Made by a program: the position numbers and the translations under genes. The notes under the pieces are model-generated. The model was not told where the DNA came from, did no database searches, and worked only from the letters and a program-made list of their open reading frames with translations. Positions 44,751 through 56,163 of a DNA stretch of 64,000 nucleotides are shown here, in pieces. The first letter of the stretch is position 1, and the number at the start of each line of letters is the position of its first letter. This stretch comes from Crossaster papposus. Taxonomy: Eukaryota; Echinodermata; Asteroidea; Velatida; Solasteridae. The stretch covers positions 1,922,001 through 1,986,000 of the forward strand of contig JBAIAA010000238.1 of the NCBI GenBank assembly GCA_037893245.1. The letters run 5' to 3'.

Positions 44751-45254
44751 TTAGTTAATTCCCAAAGCGAGAGCGCAGAAAAAGCAATAAATACATTTAA
44801 TTTCGTCAATGGCATTCACTGTGTTCATAGAATATGCCGAATGGCGTCCCCATTCTGTTTCTGGGTATAGTAGTTGATGAAACTGCATCATTAGGACAGG
44901 CAGGTCATGTAGTAATAGTACCAGGTTGCATAAAGACAAATGGAAAAGTGGTAGCGCTGGACAAGATTGTTGTAGAGAATGAGGGTAAATTATCCAAATG
45001 AGGACTGGTGCTCGCCAAAACATGGTGTGGTGTGGTGGGTTTAATGGTTGTTCAATCCCAGAACAAGCGAGCGTGCTCTGCTGTAGTACAACGGTTGGTT
45101 TGCTATACAGAAGTATGCAGTCACTATAATCTACCACCACATTATTACGGTGAAGATAAGAAAATGTTGTGCGACTTTGAGGATTAAAACTCCATGTCTG
45201 TTCTTGATACAAAAATACCACTTTATCTGAAAATGCTAGCAGACCAGGAGCCAT
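44751..45254 (-). CDS. hypothetical 167-residue frame
   Basis: The ATG at 45254 opens MAPGLLAFSDKVVFLYQEQ, and the frame runs to a stop at 44751. No domain is recognised. The composition (many His, Leu, Gln, Ser) and partial DNA similarity of 45190-45215 to array flank near 12650 argue against a conserved gene. It has no paralogue in the window. It is kept because it is the longest unexplained ATG-initiated frame. Confidence 0.15.
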   Translation of the reverse strand: MAPGLLAFSDKVVFLYQEQTWSFNPQSRTTFSYLHRNNVVVDYSDCILLYSKPTVVLQQSTLACSGIEQPLNPPHHTMFWRAPVLIWIIYPHSLQQSCPALPLFHLSLCNLVLLLHDLPVLMMQFHQLLYPETEWGRHSAYSMNTVNAIDEIKCIYCFFCALALGIN

Positions 45255-46449
45255 GATTTAACAGTCCAGTAAAGTATTTTACAATCCAAGTATTTCTTAA
45301 TGATTATTTGGTCATTTTATTATAAATGTTCGCAAATTGTTGTATATTCTCTTTAAAACTTGTTTTAATGCGCTTAATTGCCTGCTTTATTATTTGTTAG
45401 GGGGGAAAACTCTTATTATAGTCTCTCGGTATCGACTTCAGTCAAGCACACATCAGATAATAATTTAACATAATTGTTCGATCTCTGAGTGGTGCCTTTT
45501 TCGGCAACAGCTTAGACGAATTTGATTGACGAATATCCTTGATCCGGTGTTTTAAAAAGGGTAACCAAACGGCGAAATTGAATGATAAAATAATGACTAA
45601 ATTGGTTTTGTTATAAGCGTGTGATTTCCCCCCCGTTGTTATAAGCGTGCGCGTGGACTTGGTTGCTCGCTGATGATTGCCATGCACGATAGATGTAGCC
45701 TCGACCCTCCGTAATCTGCGCACCTAACGCTCATGCACGCCCGCGTGTTGCCAAACGTAAATTAAATGTGAATGCGTAGACAAAGGACCGCGTGTATTTG
45801 GTCTGACGATACATGACGCACCTCGCATGTAGTTGATATACAGTGGCATAGTAGTGTACAGACTCTAATTTGACAGTTTGACAAAATATATCGAGTCTTG
45901 ATGAGTGAAGCCTTGTTCCATGCATGCTCTGACAATGTAGGACTTATTCGAATCTGTTTAGTTTTATGAACAACATAAGAACAACTGCCAAACGCCAGTT
46001 TAAAACGAACACCGTCTTTCTTGCTTTTTTCAGCATCCATGATCCTAAAACTTTGAACCGGTCAGTTAAACAATATTTACTATAAAATCCAACCCCCCAC
46101 ACCCACCAATTAATGATATTTCAGGCAATTACCAACGGTGTTTTCTACCTTTGAGGTGATTGTCCATTCACCTCCTACAATTTTAGAGAATTTGTGTTTT
46201 TATCTCGTGTTGATTAGTAGGTGTTTAGACGAATCTTGTGAGCCTACGTCATTTCCAAGTTTTAGTGAATACTAGTTCAGTTGCAACACCGCCCAGTTGA
46301 ATAGGTGCAGTGGGAAATGGTGCATGCCCAACACCAGTAAACTTGTACGTTTTTCTTTTGGATGAGTACGTGTACGTAAACATATTCTTTGACACGGTCG
46401 GCCGGATTTGCGCACCATGCATTATCTGCACGTAGAGCAAATGTTATAC
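45255..46449. other. non-coding; MITE family 1 fragment at 46020-46160
   Basis: CAGCATCCATGATCCTAAAAC and GGCAATTACCAACGGTG at 46030-46160 are the end of a family 1 MITE. The rest has no recognised gene or element. Confidence 0.5.
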
Positions 46450-47234
46450 GTGGTCATGTGTATATTGCACAATGTACATGTACAATCATCATGGTTATAA
46501 CAATCACTATGATAAAAGACCTGTCATCCCCTATTAAATTGTGAAAATAAAATATATATAATTTTAAATTAAAACAATAACATGCACATTATATTATAAG
46601 AGTATAAATATTAGACAAAACAAACTAGAACAAGACAAGACAAAACAAACAACAAAACAAGACACGACACAATGCCTAAAGGCACACAGCTAAGTCAAAC
46701 TAACGAAACAAAACAGGATGTATCACATGGGAAAAAAACATAAAACTAAAACAATATACTGCAAGACAAAACAAGACAGGGAAAACACAAAGACAAAAAA
46801 ACGCCACCTAATTACACGAGACAACAACAAACAAACAATTGTGTGGGGGATTTCGGCTGTGTAGATCCAACGAATGACACTGTCCGTTACTAAACCACAA
46901 ACACATTGTATGCATGCCTTTCATTTATTCCATCCATTGAGTAATCCTGAATCTCCAGAGCAGTTGTACACAAATTAATTAATTTTCAATTTCTTACAGT
47001 CCTCTGACAAAATAATGCTCACAGTGATGATGGACTATCATGTTAAATGCATCAAGCGAAAGGCAATAAAGCGATAAATGAGTGGAAAAGCGAAACACGA
47101 GTACAAAACCAAAATGGTACATCTTACACAACGAAATCAAAATGACTTTTACTCGGCTGATCGTATAATATATTATTCATTTCTAGCCTCGAGCTACAAT
47201 GTATGATTTCTTCTAATACGTTATCTCTATTTTA
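46450..47234. repeat. array copy C, intergenic block, left part
   Basis: Aligns with 14020-14755, 26450-27215 and 60390-61130, including the ACAAGACAAGAC-rich section and GGATTTCGGCTGTGTAGATC. It is interrupted at 47234 by a transposon. Confidence 0.8.
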
Positions 47235-48721
47235 CAGTTTTTCTCAATCGCTTTAATGCACTTTTCCAAACTCTTACCTCATTTTGTTAACAGCGTCTCA
47301 AAACCCCGCATCATGAATGCAATTGGCCAATCCACTATTTCTAGTTCCCATTGTGTGCACACAAAATGCAAAACTCTAAACGCACTTGCCATAGCACAGA
47401 TGCAATTTTCATTCTATTTTGACATTCTAGGCAAAACAGGTTGTTTTCTTTTCAACTGACTGTGTACCTTTTCTATTCGAAATACTGCAGTTGTGCATTG
47501 GGTAAATCATTGCATGCAAAATACTACGTACAGTGAGCAGTGTGTTTGTACAAAAGATAACGCCAGCACGATGGGAGTTACTGCTCTTCACTGGCTCAAT
47601 TGAATAGGCCTACTACCAGAGCATCATGCTGTCCATTCCATCATACAAGGTAGAGATGATGAATGTTTAGTACTCATAACGTATATAAGGGTTCCACTGA
47701 GCGCAATAGTTCTACGTAAAATGGAGCGAGAGGCAGGTATCAACGAGCGTCGTGCAAGAGACGGTGTCCATGTGCGTGGTAGTAGGGCAGGAGGAAGAGT
47801 GCACAGGGGACGGGGAGGCAGGGAAGGAGGCAGGGAAGGGGAGAGAGAAAGATGCAGGGGAAGAGGCAGGGGAAGAGGCAGGGGAAGAGGCAGGGGAAGG
47901 AATATGAATGTTTCAAATGAGATACGAGCATGATCACCGACCCCAAAACCAATTATCTCTACTAGACGCCATGAATGCTGGTTGTGGGAATATCTCACTC
48001 GAGGACTGCCAAGGTTGGATACGTCATGCCAGAAGGTTCATTGTATTTATTTCTTTAGTATTTGATGTGGGTAATGTGTGTACATGAGCATTACTTTATT
48101 GTTTAGCGCAATAACATTTTCATCTGTTGTCCCACAGGTTTTTCCCTCGGTGCCTTCAGAGGCAACACATCAGATGCGATGTGGATGAAGTGCTTTGGCC
48201 AAACAGGGAGGAGAGAATGGATGCCCAATGAGAGTCCTGTGGAGCTTGACTACATTTGTCAGCAATGGGGCGATTGTCCCAAAAACTATACATAAATAAA
48301 GAAATAAGAAATAAAACAACAATACTACATGTACATGTATTACACAATATGTAATAAACGTAATACATTCAAGATACACACCATCACAAATGTGTCTTTT
48401 CTTATATAGTGTGTCCATTTGTTGTTTACATTATCAGCAACACTATCACTCTGTCCAGTTTTGATGCAACTACTTTGCCATTTGGGTGTCGGTGTTCATG
48501 CAGCAATCAGAAGGAGCTGTGCATTTTGTTACATTGATGTAGCAATCGACTGACTTAGTGTATTTTGACGCCTGTTGTTAGCATTTTGATTGTTTTATTT
48601 GCTTTTGCACGGGTGGTACAGTGTTGTGAGAAATGCTTTCAGTGTTTTGGGGATTGCATTTTGAGTTTTGAGAAAGAGGTTACTGTCTCGGGAAGTGCAT
48701 CAAAGCAACTGAGAAAAACTG
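47235..48721 (+). mobile_element. internally deleted Tc1/mariner-type transposon
   Basis: 1487 bases. The left end is CAGTTTTTCTCAATCGCTTT and the right end is its inverse, reading CAGTTTTTCTCAGTTGCTTT. TA lies on both sides. Array copies A and D show the empty site (CTATTTTAATGAATAAATG), which proves a TA insertion. The interior holds the two ends of a transposase gene. Confidence 0.88.
47721..48231 (+). pseudogene. transposase remnant: N-terminal RG repeat and C-terminal end only
   Basis: ATG at 47721 opens a region ending in (RG)n and NVSNEIRA (to 47930). It is followed directly, in another frame, by QNQLSLLDAMNAGCGNISLE, DCQGWIRHARR and, across an intron (48036-48137, acceptor tgtcccacag), FFPRCLQRQHIRCDVDEVLW to a stop at 48229. 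The order RG-rich N-terminus and DCQGWIRHxRRFFPRC C-terminus is typical of the ISRm11-like Tc1 transposases known from fishes and invertebrates. The whole DDE core is missing. Confidence 0.8.
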
Positions 48722-48723
48722 TA

Positions 48724-49360
48724 ATGATTAAAAGTCAAATAATGCACGCCATAAATACGTGCAGCTCTCTATAAACAAGGTGTCTACTCTACTGCTATAC
48801 TTGGTTAATACAGGGTGGATCCAAAAAATGTCCCACTTTGAAAAATTGCCCTAAAATTAATTCTAAAAAAATGTGCAAATCCTTTTACATAGGTTGATAG
48901 ACAATGGTGCAGTGCTTTTTTTGTGCAAGTGCACATACTCAACATGTCACGCGTGAGTGAGCACAAGCTAATTACGTAAATTGCGATACATCTGTTTTGC
49001 GAGAAAAAGTGCTGGGTTGAAAACAGGATCTGAGACCCTGAGAAACAACGTATCTATTAACAGTGCTCGCTGTGTCCTTACATAATATAACAGCTAGATT
49101 TAATACAGAAAACCACTGTTCTAAGTGTTCTATAAGTATACACCCAATTCCAGACACTTAGAACAATGTTCGTTTCGAATTTTGAAATTGTGCCTTAGGT
49201 GTCGGAAATACGTGTCTTTTAATAAACATTGTGCATTTAAAACAAAATAATTAACGTGTTTCCCAAAGGTTGATTTTGGTTAATTTATTTATGGGAGTTA
49301 ATTAGAGTCCCAATAAATAAACACATTTGGCTACAATTTGCCTTTTAACAACAATGTCTG
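48724..49360. repeat. array copy C, intergenic block, middle part
   Basis: Resumes the array after the transposon: GCACGCCATAAATACGTGCAG, CCTTTTACATAGGTTGATAG, GGTGTCGGAAATACGTG. It aligns with 14755-15350, and ends where the minisatellites begin. Confidence 0.75.
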
Positions 49361-49449
49361 GGTACTCGTCAATTAATGAACTACTAGGCGGTCACCCGGG
49401 GTTTGTCGGTTCTCGGGTTTGTAGCTACTTCCCTGGATGGATGGGGATT

Positions 49450-50060
49450 GTGGATACATGTTGACTCTATCATTCCAAGTTCGACTCGCATTCGGGCTTC
49501 CCGTCCCCGAGTTTAAGCCCGATCGGACAAACTGTGAAAATTCGACCCTTAGATGACCTTTGACCCGACAAACGCTTTTTTTTTCAAGTTCGACTCGCAT
49601 TCGGGCTTCCCGTCCCCGAGTTGAAGCCCGATCGGACAAACTTTGAAAATTCGACCCTTAGATGACCTTTGACCCGACAAACGTTTTTTTTTCCAACTTC
49701 GACTCGCATTCGGGCTTCCCGTCCCCGAGTTTAAGCCCGATCGGACCAACTTTGAAAATTCGACCCTTAGATGACCTTTGACCCGACAAACGTTTTTTTT
49801 TCCAACTTCGACTCGCATTCGGGCTTCCCGTCCCCGAGTTTAAGCCCGATCGGACCAACTTCAAAAAGTTGACCCCTAGATGACCTTTGACCCGACAAAC
49901 GCTTTTTTTTCCACGCTCAACTTGCATTCGGGCTTCCCGTCCCCGAGTTTAAGCCCGATAGGACAAACTTTGAAAATTCGACCCTTAGACGACCTTTGAC
50001 CCCGGAAGACCCGAAAAACGCTAACCCGTTTTATTTTTGCCACGCTCACCTCGCATCGAG
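49450..50060 (-). repeat. minisatellite, 109-base unit, about 5.5 copies
   Basis: Units contain GACTCGCATTCGGGCTTCCC, CCCGATCGGACAAACTT and TGACCTTTGACCC. The last occurs at 49554, 49663, 49772 and 49881, with a variant near 49990. Spacing is exactly 109 for the first four. The minus strand stays open across units, but with no known protein. Confidence 0.92.
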
Positions 50061-50089
50061 CATTGCGATCACCGAGTTTAAGCACGATC

Positions 50090-50830
50090 CGACCAACTTC
50101 AAAAAGGTGACCCCTAGATGACCTTTGACCTCGTACGCTCTAGCGAATGCAAACTGGTTCTTGCGGGGACCGAGCCGGACCCACCCACCGAGTTTGAACG
50201 CCGCACGACCCCGGGAAGGGGACGAAAAAGCGCGCACAGACTTCAAAAAGGTGACCCCTAGATGACCTTTGACCTCGTACGCTCTAGCGAATGCAAACTG
50301 GTTCTTGCGGGGACCGAGCCGGACCCACCCACCGAGTTTGAACGCCGCACGACCCCGGGAAGGGGACGAAAAAGCGCGCACAGATTCAAAAAGGTGACCC
50401 CTAGATGACCTTTGACCTCGTACGCTCTAGCGAATGCAAACTGGTTCTTGCGGGGACCGAGCCGGACCCACCCACCGAGTTTGAACGCCGCACGACCCCG
50501 GGAAGGGGACGAAAAAGCGCGCACAGACTTCAAAAAGGTGACCCCTAGATGACCTTTGACCTCGCACGCTCTAGCGAATGCAAACTGGTTCTTGCGGGGA
50601 CCGAGCCGGACCCACCCACCGAGTTTGAACGCCGCACGACCCCGGGAAGGGGACGAAAAAGCGCGCACAGATTCAAAAAGGTGACCCCTAGATGACCTTT
50701 GACCTCGCACGCCCTAGCGAATGCAAACTGGTTCTCGCGGGGACCGAGCCGGACCCACCCACCGAGTTTGAACGCCGCACGACCCCGGGAAGGGGACGAA
50801 AAAGCGCGCACAGACAGACACACAGACAGA
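50090..50830 (-). repeat. minisatellite, 143-144-base unit, 5 copies
   Basis: Units carry GCGAATGCAAACTGGTTCTT, ACCCACCGAGTTTGAACGCC and GGACGAAAAAGCGCGCACAG. A perfect TGACCTTTGACCT sits at 50119, 50263, 50406, 50550 and 50693. Copies differ by only a few bases. The array ends in CAGACAGACAGAGAG. It shares the TGACC(C)-TAGATGACCTTTGACC core with the preceding minisatellite, so one probably derived from the other. Confidence 0.93.
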
Positions 50831-51558
50831 CAGAGAGTAGCGTATTATTATATAGATAGATAATAATCGTCACCGTTTTCACGAAGAGCAACACATTTCA
50901 ACAATTATCATTTGTTCGATTTCGATTTGTTCACTATTTTGCTTTAAAACACTGTATTTAACTATTTTGACAAGCTTCTGTGAGCAAACCATTATTATTG
51001 TATTAATTAAATGAATGATCCATAACCACACCATGTATGATACTGGGTTCATCATACAAATTTACCTCTCATAGAATATGTAAAGGTTTGCATTTTTCTT
51101 TTATAAGAGAAAATCCTCTTGCGATTATCTCCTAAAACGCTTTTCAAAATCCACGTCTCCGTGAAAACGGTGACGACATTACGTCGCTGTTATGAATAAC
51201 TGCATGTTTTACGACAGACCTAAAACAGACATCAATCTCAGTGAGTTTACGGGTTAATTGCTGTAATTATAGTTATTTTATTACTAAGACAGAAGTGTAT
51301 AAGTGACCACCCTCATTTTCCGCCCGCCCGCTTTTAGTTGGTTTCTCGCTATCTTGGTTTCTTTCATAACTATTGACTTCCATAAGCACACGTGTGAAAA
51401 TAACTGTGATGTTAACACGTCTCAGTCATCTACTACACTGTAAAAGATTAAATTCCAGGCAGTTTAATGGGCGCCACTATGTTTTAACAGGATGAACTGT
51501 GCCCGCCTTTTCAACTTGTTATACATCACCCTCATTTCACCCGCATGCTTTTGGTTTC
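50831..51558. other. non-coding; array resumes near 51290
   Basis: 50831-51280 is unique AT-rich sequence with no recognised feature. From CTAAGACAGAAGTGTATAAG the array flank before exon 3 resumes (aligns with 15350-15660). Confidence 0.5.
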
Positions 51559-51878
51559 TTAGGCACAGAATTGATTGAACACCCACTCCGCTGGTTCATG
51601 TTCCCAAGAACTTATACCAACGTATACCGGCGTTGATATGTTGCGACGATGATGCGCAGCGGCGTCCCACTCCAGAAAAGCCTCCTCCTGTCCTCCTTTG
51701 CCGACGGTCACCACGCCCCGTTTGTACTCTACCCAGAAGGGGCGACGTTCAGTGCCACTGACGATACCAGCCTCGTTGTATTGTGAACGCCCACCAAACA
51801 ACGTTGGAGGGCATTCGTTTTCCTCGGTGTAGTAACAGGCTTTGATAGCCGACATCGAGTTATACTAGCCACCTATGA
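51559..51878 (-). pseudogene. gene C exon 3, with a TAG in the FAMeT domain
   Basis: Same borders as gene B exon 3 (acceptor tttttttatatag, stop TAA at 51559). The conserved IGGW has become I-I-G-G-stop: TGG is TAG at 51865-51867, codon 126 of the spliced message. After it, SAIKACYYTEENECPP, ERRPFWVEYKRGVVTVGKGG and WVFNQFCA are intact. A translated product would end before the second half of the domain. Confidence 0.8.
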
Positions 51879-52391
51879 CTATATAAAAAAAAGGTTTCGA
51901 TCTTATGAACTTATAAACTGCGGAGCCCAGAGATATTTCATTTTATCTCGCCAAGACACGAGTTTTTCCTTACTTGTTAATCCGTGTTAGAAACATAGTT
52001 TTGTCGACTGGGACATTGGCAAAGCTTTGGTAAAAACAGTAGTGCTTTTGTCCACCGTGTAACAGTCCGTGGCATTTTTAAAGGTAACTCACTAGAAGTT
52101 ATAGGACCGATAAAACTAAGTAGGAAAGTGCTTGTTTCTGTCTAATGAATTACACATTCACATGGACTTGGGCAATAAGCATATTAAGGGGCAAATAAGT
52201 TTCAAAGGCTTTACAAAACAAACTAAAGGTTGCACACCCCCTCCACCCCCCCTCCCCCCCCCCCCCACCCACCACCACCAATTTAATGAACCCCAGACGG
52301 TCGATCTCATGCCTTGTGGCTCTTGCGATACAACCCTTTCCCTGAAAAAAAAGTCAAATGAGTAACCAAACAATAGCTCACTGACACTCAC

Positions 52392-52550
52392 TAATGTTGG
52401 CAAAGACGGACGCTTCTGTATTTTCCTCCGCCAGATTTATTATGGCATTATTGCGTGTCTTCACATCGTAGTCCAACCGGAAAGGCGCCCTCAGCGGCTG
52501 CAAGATGAACGTGATACCTTGGGCGGACGCCTCCAAAGTGAACGAGCAAG
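52392..52550 (-). CDS. gene C exon 2: N-terminal half of FAMeT domain
   Basis: 159 bases, acceptor gtgtcacacag, donor GTGAGT. It encodes CSFTLEASAQGITFILQPLR, then APFRLDYDVKTRNNAIINLA. The exon itself is undamaged and in phase with exon 1 at 58350-58554. The gene is broken by the TAG in exon 3. Confidence 0.72.
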
Positions 52551-52639
52551 CTGTGTGACACCCCAAGATATAAATACAAAAATGACCAGTCGAACCGAAT
52601 TATATTATATTAAAGGAATTTTCAAATAGAGATGAGTAT

Positions 52640-53150
52640 TTGATTTGATTTGATTTATTAACTCAACAATATGACAGAAACAAATACGAAACACAAAAGG
52701 GCAATTTTAGAGGCTTATTTCCATTGGGGTCCCAACATTAAAGACAGAACAAGAAACAAAAAAACATTAATTACAAGGAAGACAAATAATTATGCCTATT
52801 TAAAACATGACATGGTAAATATACATGGCAACCCCCCCCCCCCCCCTTCCCCTAAATATATAAAATCAATCACAAACTAGGATAGGTTTTAGTTCACCAT
52901 ATTTTATTCCGACAAATCTGTTTCGTGGATACCTCCACTCGTCAGGGAATATTATTGTAATGGCGTTTTCGAAACGTTCTACCTGTGTATCAAGTTAGGG
53001 AGGCGCGCGAACGCAATAACGCGCGCTGGGATTGCGGGCGTATGTGGGCAACATGAGGCGGGCTTGGGAAAAATATGACCGCGCCCGAACTACCCGGCCG
53101 CGGCTTGATATCGCACACGAGTCCATGGGAAGTGGCTGCAGTCACTACCA
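52640..53150 (-). mobile_element. retrotransposon 3' end fused to an inverted dispersed repeat
   Basis: 52640-52830 is the tail and 3' UTR of the 30 kb non-LTR family: TTTGATTTGATTTGATT, ATATGACAGAAA, a C-run. 52870-53150 is the reverse complement of 4705-4990 (CCTCCACTCGTCAGGG, GGGCGTATGTGGGCAACATG). Confidence 0.7.
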
Positions 53151-53339
53151 TAGACCCGCGTGTAACTTGAAGCCGCAGCCAAACAATTCGGACACGGCCT
53201 AACATTACACTCTGGGCGTGGTTTTGGCATACTTTTTCAGTTTGAATTTAGCCGCATGCCGGCATGCGCTAGTTAGCTCAGATCTTTTGTTTAGAGTAGC
53301 CATTTCTGGGTGGCAGATAATATAGAATTTCTCCATAGG

Positions 53340-53660
53340 GTTTCGATGTTATGAACTTATAAATTGCGGAGCCCAGAAAGGTCACTGATATAACTGCCGC
53401 GATGTGAGTCTGAACGCCCATCCAACAACTTGTGGCATTCTGGTGAGTCATTGTGGAAACAGGCCCGGGTGACCGACTTAACTTCTGTCCAGCCCAGCCG
53501 TCAATAGCTGGATGATGAAATAGTTTTAAACAACATTTTCGGTGTGGTATATGAAGCCCAGCAATGTCTCTGTGATTGTCCAACCTGATTATAGGCTTTA
53601 ACTGAGGTAAAGACCTCATTGATACCTCGTGTCTCGCAGAGAAACGCGACGGGGACGACA
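53340..53660 (-). pseudogene. decayed extra FAMeT exon 3, copy 2
   Basis: Carries the same GCTGG duplication frameshift and the same truncation as 28495-28640: GCTGGGCTGGACAGAAG, then SVTRACFHNDS- and ECHKLL-type residues in the shifted frame. In this copy it lies upstream of exon 2 rather than between exons 2 and 3. Confidence 0.6.
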
Positions 53661-53664
53661 TCAG

Positions 53665-53998
53665 AGGTTACGTGACGTCATCTTAAAGGCGTATAAATTT
53701 AGGGGTCTAGAGAACGGTCGGTCCGATTGGCTCAAACTTGGTAGGTAGACCGGGATGTGTTATAGACGAACATTGAAGTGACGTCATGATGGCGTCATCC
53801 TACGATTTTATATGATTTTTTTAACTTTTGTACCTTTAGGTTGTAAGCATTTTTGTAACCCATTTAAACAGCTGGAAGAGTGTTACGTGCAGTTACGTAA
53901 TAATAGTGCCTTGAAATACAGGCCACGTTGCCGTGATCGGTTCAGTTGGTCCGTGGAACGTGAACCGTCGACAACGTCCACCATGCCGCATTACTTAT
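53665..53998 (+). promoter_or_regulatory. conserved CRE-containing block, copy 2
   Basis: TGACGTCA at 53673 and 53779, the latter followed by GGCGTCA. ATG at 53983 in CCACCATG. Here the ATG frame continues for 30 codons into the MITE (MPHYLCMEGKYTIG) before a stop. Confidence 0.5.
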
Positions 53999-54003
53999 GT
54001 ATG

Positions 54004-54745
54004 GAAGGTAAATACACCATTGGTATTTGCTTGAATTGTCAGGATTTGGGAGATTTGAGAGATTGTAATTTATAGTGAATATCGTTTAACTGACCTGTCC
54101 GAAGTTTTATGATCATGGATGCTGTGAAAAGCAAGAAAAGAAGGCGTTCTTTTTCAACCGGCGTCGGGCTGTGGTTCTTATATTGTTCTTTTTTTAATTT
54201 TTTTAATAAAATTTAATTTTTCGGAACCATTACAGGATATCTAGCGCAATCATTTTGCATAAAGGGATCGTATACGTTGGGTAATTGGAACCCATTGTTT
54301 GTTTCAATCCTATATACATGTAGTTATAGATATATACCATAAAACTAACCTGTCAAAATTTCATTTCAAAAGGTGGTAGCGATTTTGAGATATTGCCGAA
54401 AATCTGGAGCGGTTATGTCCACGCAGGAAGAATAATCTGCATTGGAATACACACTCTGAAAAACGTCACTGCAGTAACGCTTCTCAGATTCAAATTTTTG
54501 GGGATGAAAAATGATATCTTTTTCCATAACCGCAGTACTTCGAAGTGAACAGTTTCTAAAAATGCATTATACTATCAAAAGCTGCTGCACTTCTTACCAA
54601 GTAAGTTTTTATTGCCATTAATTTTTAAAGTAATTACCAAACGTATACGATCCCTTTAATGCCAACAATCATTATTTATTTTCAAATAAGTAAGATATTT
54701 CTTAATAATTCGGTAGTCGATATCTGCAAATGGTGTATTCTATAA
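54004..54745. mobile_element. TTAA MITE family 1, interrupted
   Basis: The left part has GGTAAATACACCATTGG and the right part has ATATCTGCAAATGGTGTATTC. It is split at 54262 by a second MITE. Confidence 0.75.
54263..54655. mobile_element. TTAA MITE family 2, nested
   Basis: 393 bases with terminal inverted repeats AGGGATCGTATACGTTGGG / AGGGATCGTATACGTTTGG, inserted at TTAA (right copy TTAA at 54656-54659; left now ATAA). The undisturbed family 1 sequence TTTTGCTTAATGCC in the copies at 29138 and 63053 shows the empty site. Confidence 0.85.
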
Positions 54746-54926
54746 GTTCTTCAGTTGTAGTTTCATTAATAAATTATTCATACGGCCCGACTTACGTTTC
54801 ACAAGTCTCCTCTTTTCAATTATCGTTTGCAATTGGTCCCGGTACGGTGTCTCAATAAATGACACAACATTTATGTCATATCTCATCAACGGAACCTCCT
54901 AAAATCGTTTTGATCGTAACACCCTA

Positions 54927-55148
54927 GTCGGCAAAACTATGTTTCAAAAAACGCGTGTCTTGGCGAAATAAAATGAAATATCCGAACACGCATTTCAAAT
55001 GGTCACGTGTTTAACTGTAGTTTCAGACACGCATATTACATTGTAATACGTCTAGAACACACTTGAAACGCGTGTTTAGATATTTCACTTTACCTGGCCA
55101 AGACACGCGTTTTTCTTACTTGTTAACCCGTGTTAGAAACATATTTTT
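54927..55148. mobile_element. MITE family 3, cut by the segmental duplication
   Basis: Starts CCTAGTCGGCAAAACTATG and ends within the right arm at AGAAACATATTTTTGCC, where the duplicated segment begins. Its last bases are missing. Confidence 0.75.
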
Positions 55149-55706
55149 GCCTGCGAAAACTGTCAATAAGTACAGATTTGCTGATGTGCTATCGTTTCTT
55201 GATCCACACCTCAAGGACCGAGAGTGAGTTGAAATAATTTGTTTTACTTTTTAAACTTCTGATTAGAGTGTTTGGGGAGAATTGGTGGCGATAAAAGCAG
55301 CTTCCCCGGTTGTTTCTTTTCATCTGTTTGAGAATTGTTTTGTAATTGTATTAATTTGTTTAGGTCTTCAAGTAATGTACAACTTGAGGATTCATACATC
55401 ATTGATCTATTTGGCAACATTGATGAGGAGCCAGACATTGCTGAGAAACCAGGCAGATATGGAGGAGCCCCATTGGTGCAAGTCCCGGAGGAACAAATAC
55501 ATGTACCAGACGTCCCATGTGTGTCACCATCCTTGCCGATGCAATCATCATCCCCACAAAAGAGAAAACTTGCAGCAGGCGTAGAACTAGATAGGTGTAT
55601 TTTGGATTATCTGGAAAACAGGCAAGATCTTAAAGATGTCAAAAAGTTGTCAAAAATTCCTGATGACATTGATCAGTTTGTTAAGGCTATGGCCGTATCT
55701 GTCTAA
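55149..55706 (+). pseudogene. truncated MADF gene, copy 2
   Basis: Begins mid-exon at TGCGAAAACTGTCAATAAG. The first exon is only the C-terminal 25 codons of MADF (to 55223). The last exon (55364-55706) matches the first copy apart from rare substitutions. It cannot encode a complete MADF domain. Confidence 0.75.
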
Positions 55707-55801
55707 GCTTTGCCCCAAAGAAAAAGGGAAGAGGTCAAGTTCAAAATTCAAAGTACATGTATATATATATATATTTTTTAAAATTTATTTATTTAGGTTA
55801 A

Positions 55802-56163
55802 AGGTAGGATACACCATTTGCAGATATCGAAAATATTTACTACCGAATTATTAAGAAATATCTTACTCATTTGAAAGTTAATAATGATTCTAGGCATCCA
55901 GCAAAATGATTGCACTAGAAATCCTGTAATTATTCAGAAAAACATAATTCGCCGGACGGCGATCGCGAAAAAACAAAGATAACATAAGAATAACTGCTCG
56001 GCGCCGGTTAAAAACAAACGCTGTTTTTTTTGCTTTTCTCGGCATTCATGATTGTAAAACTTCGGACAGGTCAGTTAAACGATATTTACTATGAAATACA
56101 ACCCCCCCCAAAAAAATACCCATTCATGATAATTCAAGCAATTACCAATGGTGTATCCTACCT
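55802..56163. mobile_element. TTAA MITE family 1 (duplicate of 9539-9900)
   Basis: Same ends and interior as the first copy; flanking TTAA at 55798 and 56164. It moved with the segmental duplication, not by transposition. Confidence 0.85.

Noticed and set aside
47740-47998. Minus-strand Pro/Leu-rich frames at 47.6-48.0 kb
   Set aside because: Antisense of the RG-rich transposase N-terminus.
49440-50830. CRISPR array
   Set aside because: Units of 109 and 143-144 bases are repeated in full without unique spacers, in a eukaryotic context: minisatellites.
49373-50894. Overlapping minus-strand frames of 68-150 residues with repeats such as RAFSSPSRGRAAFKLGGW
   Set aside because: They follow the minisatellite unit exactly, including changes of frame between units. 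No start context or family; treated as repeat artefact.
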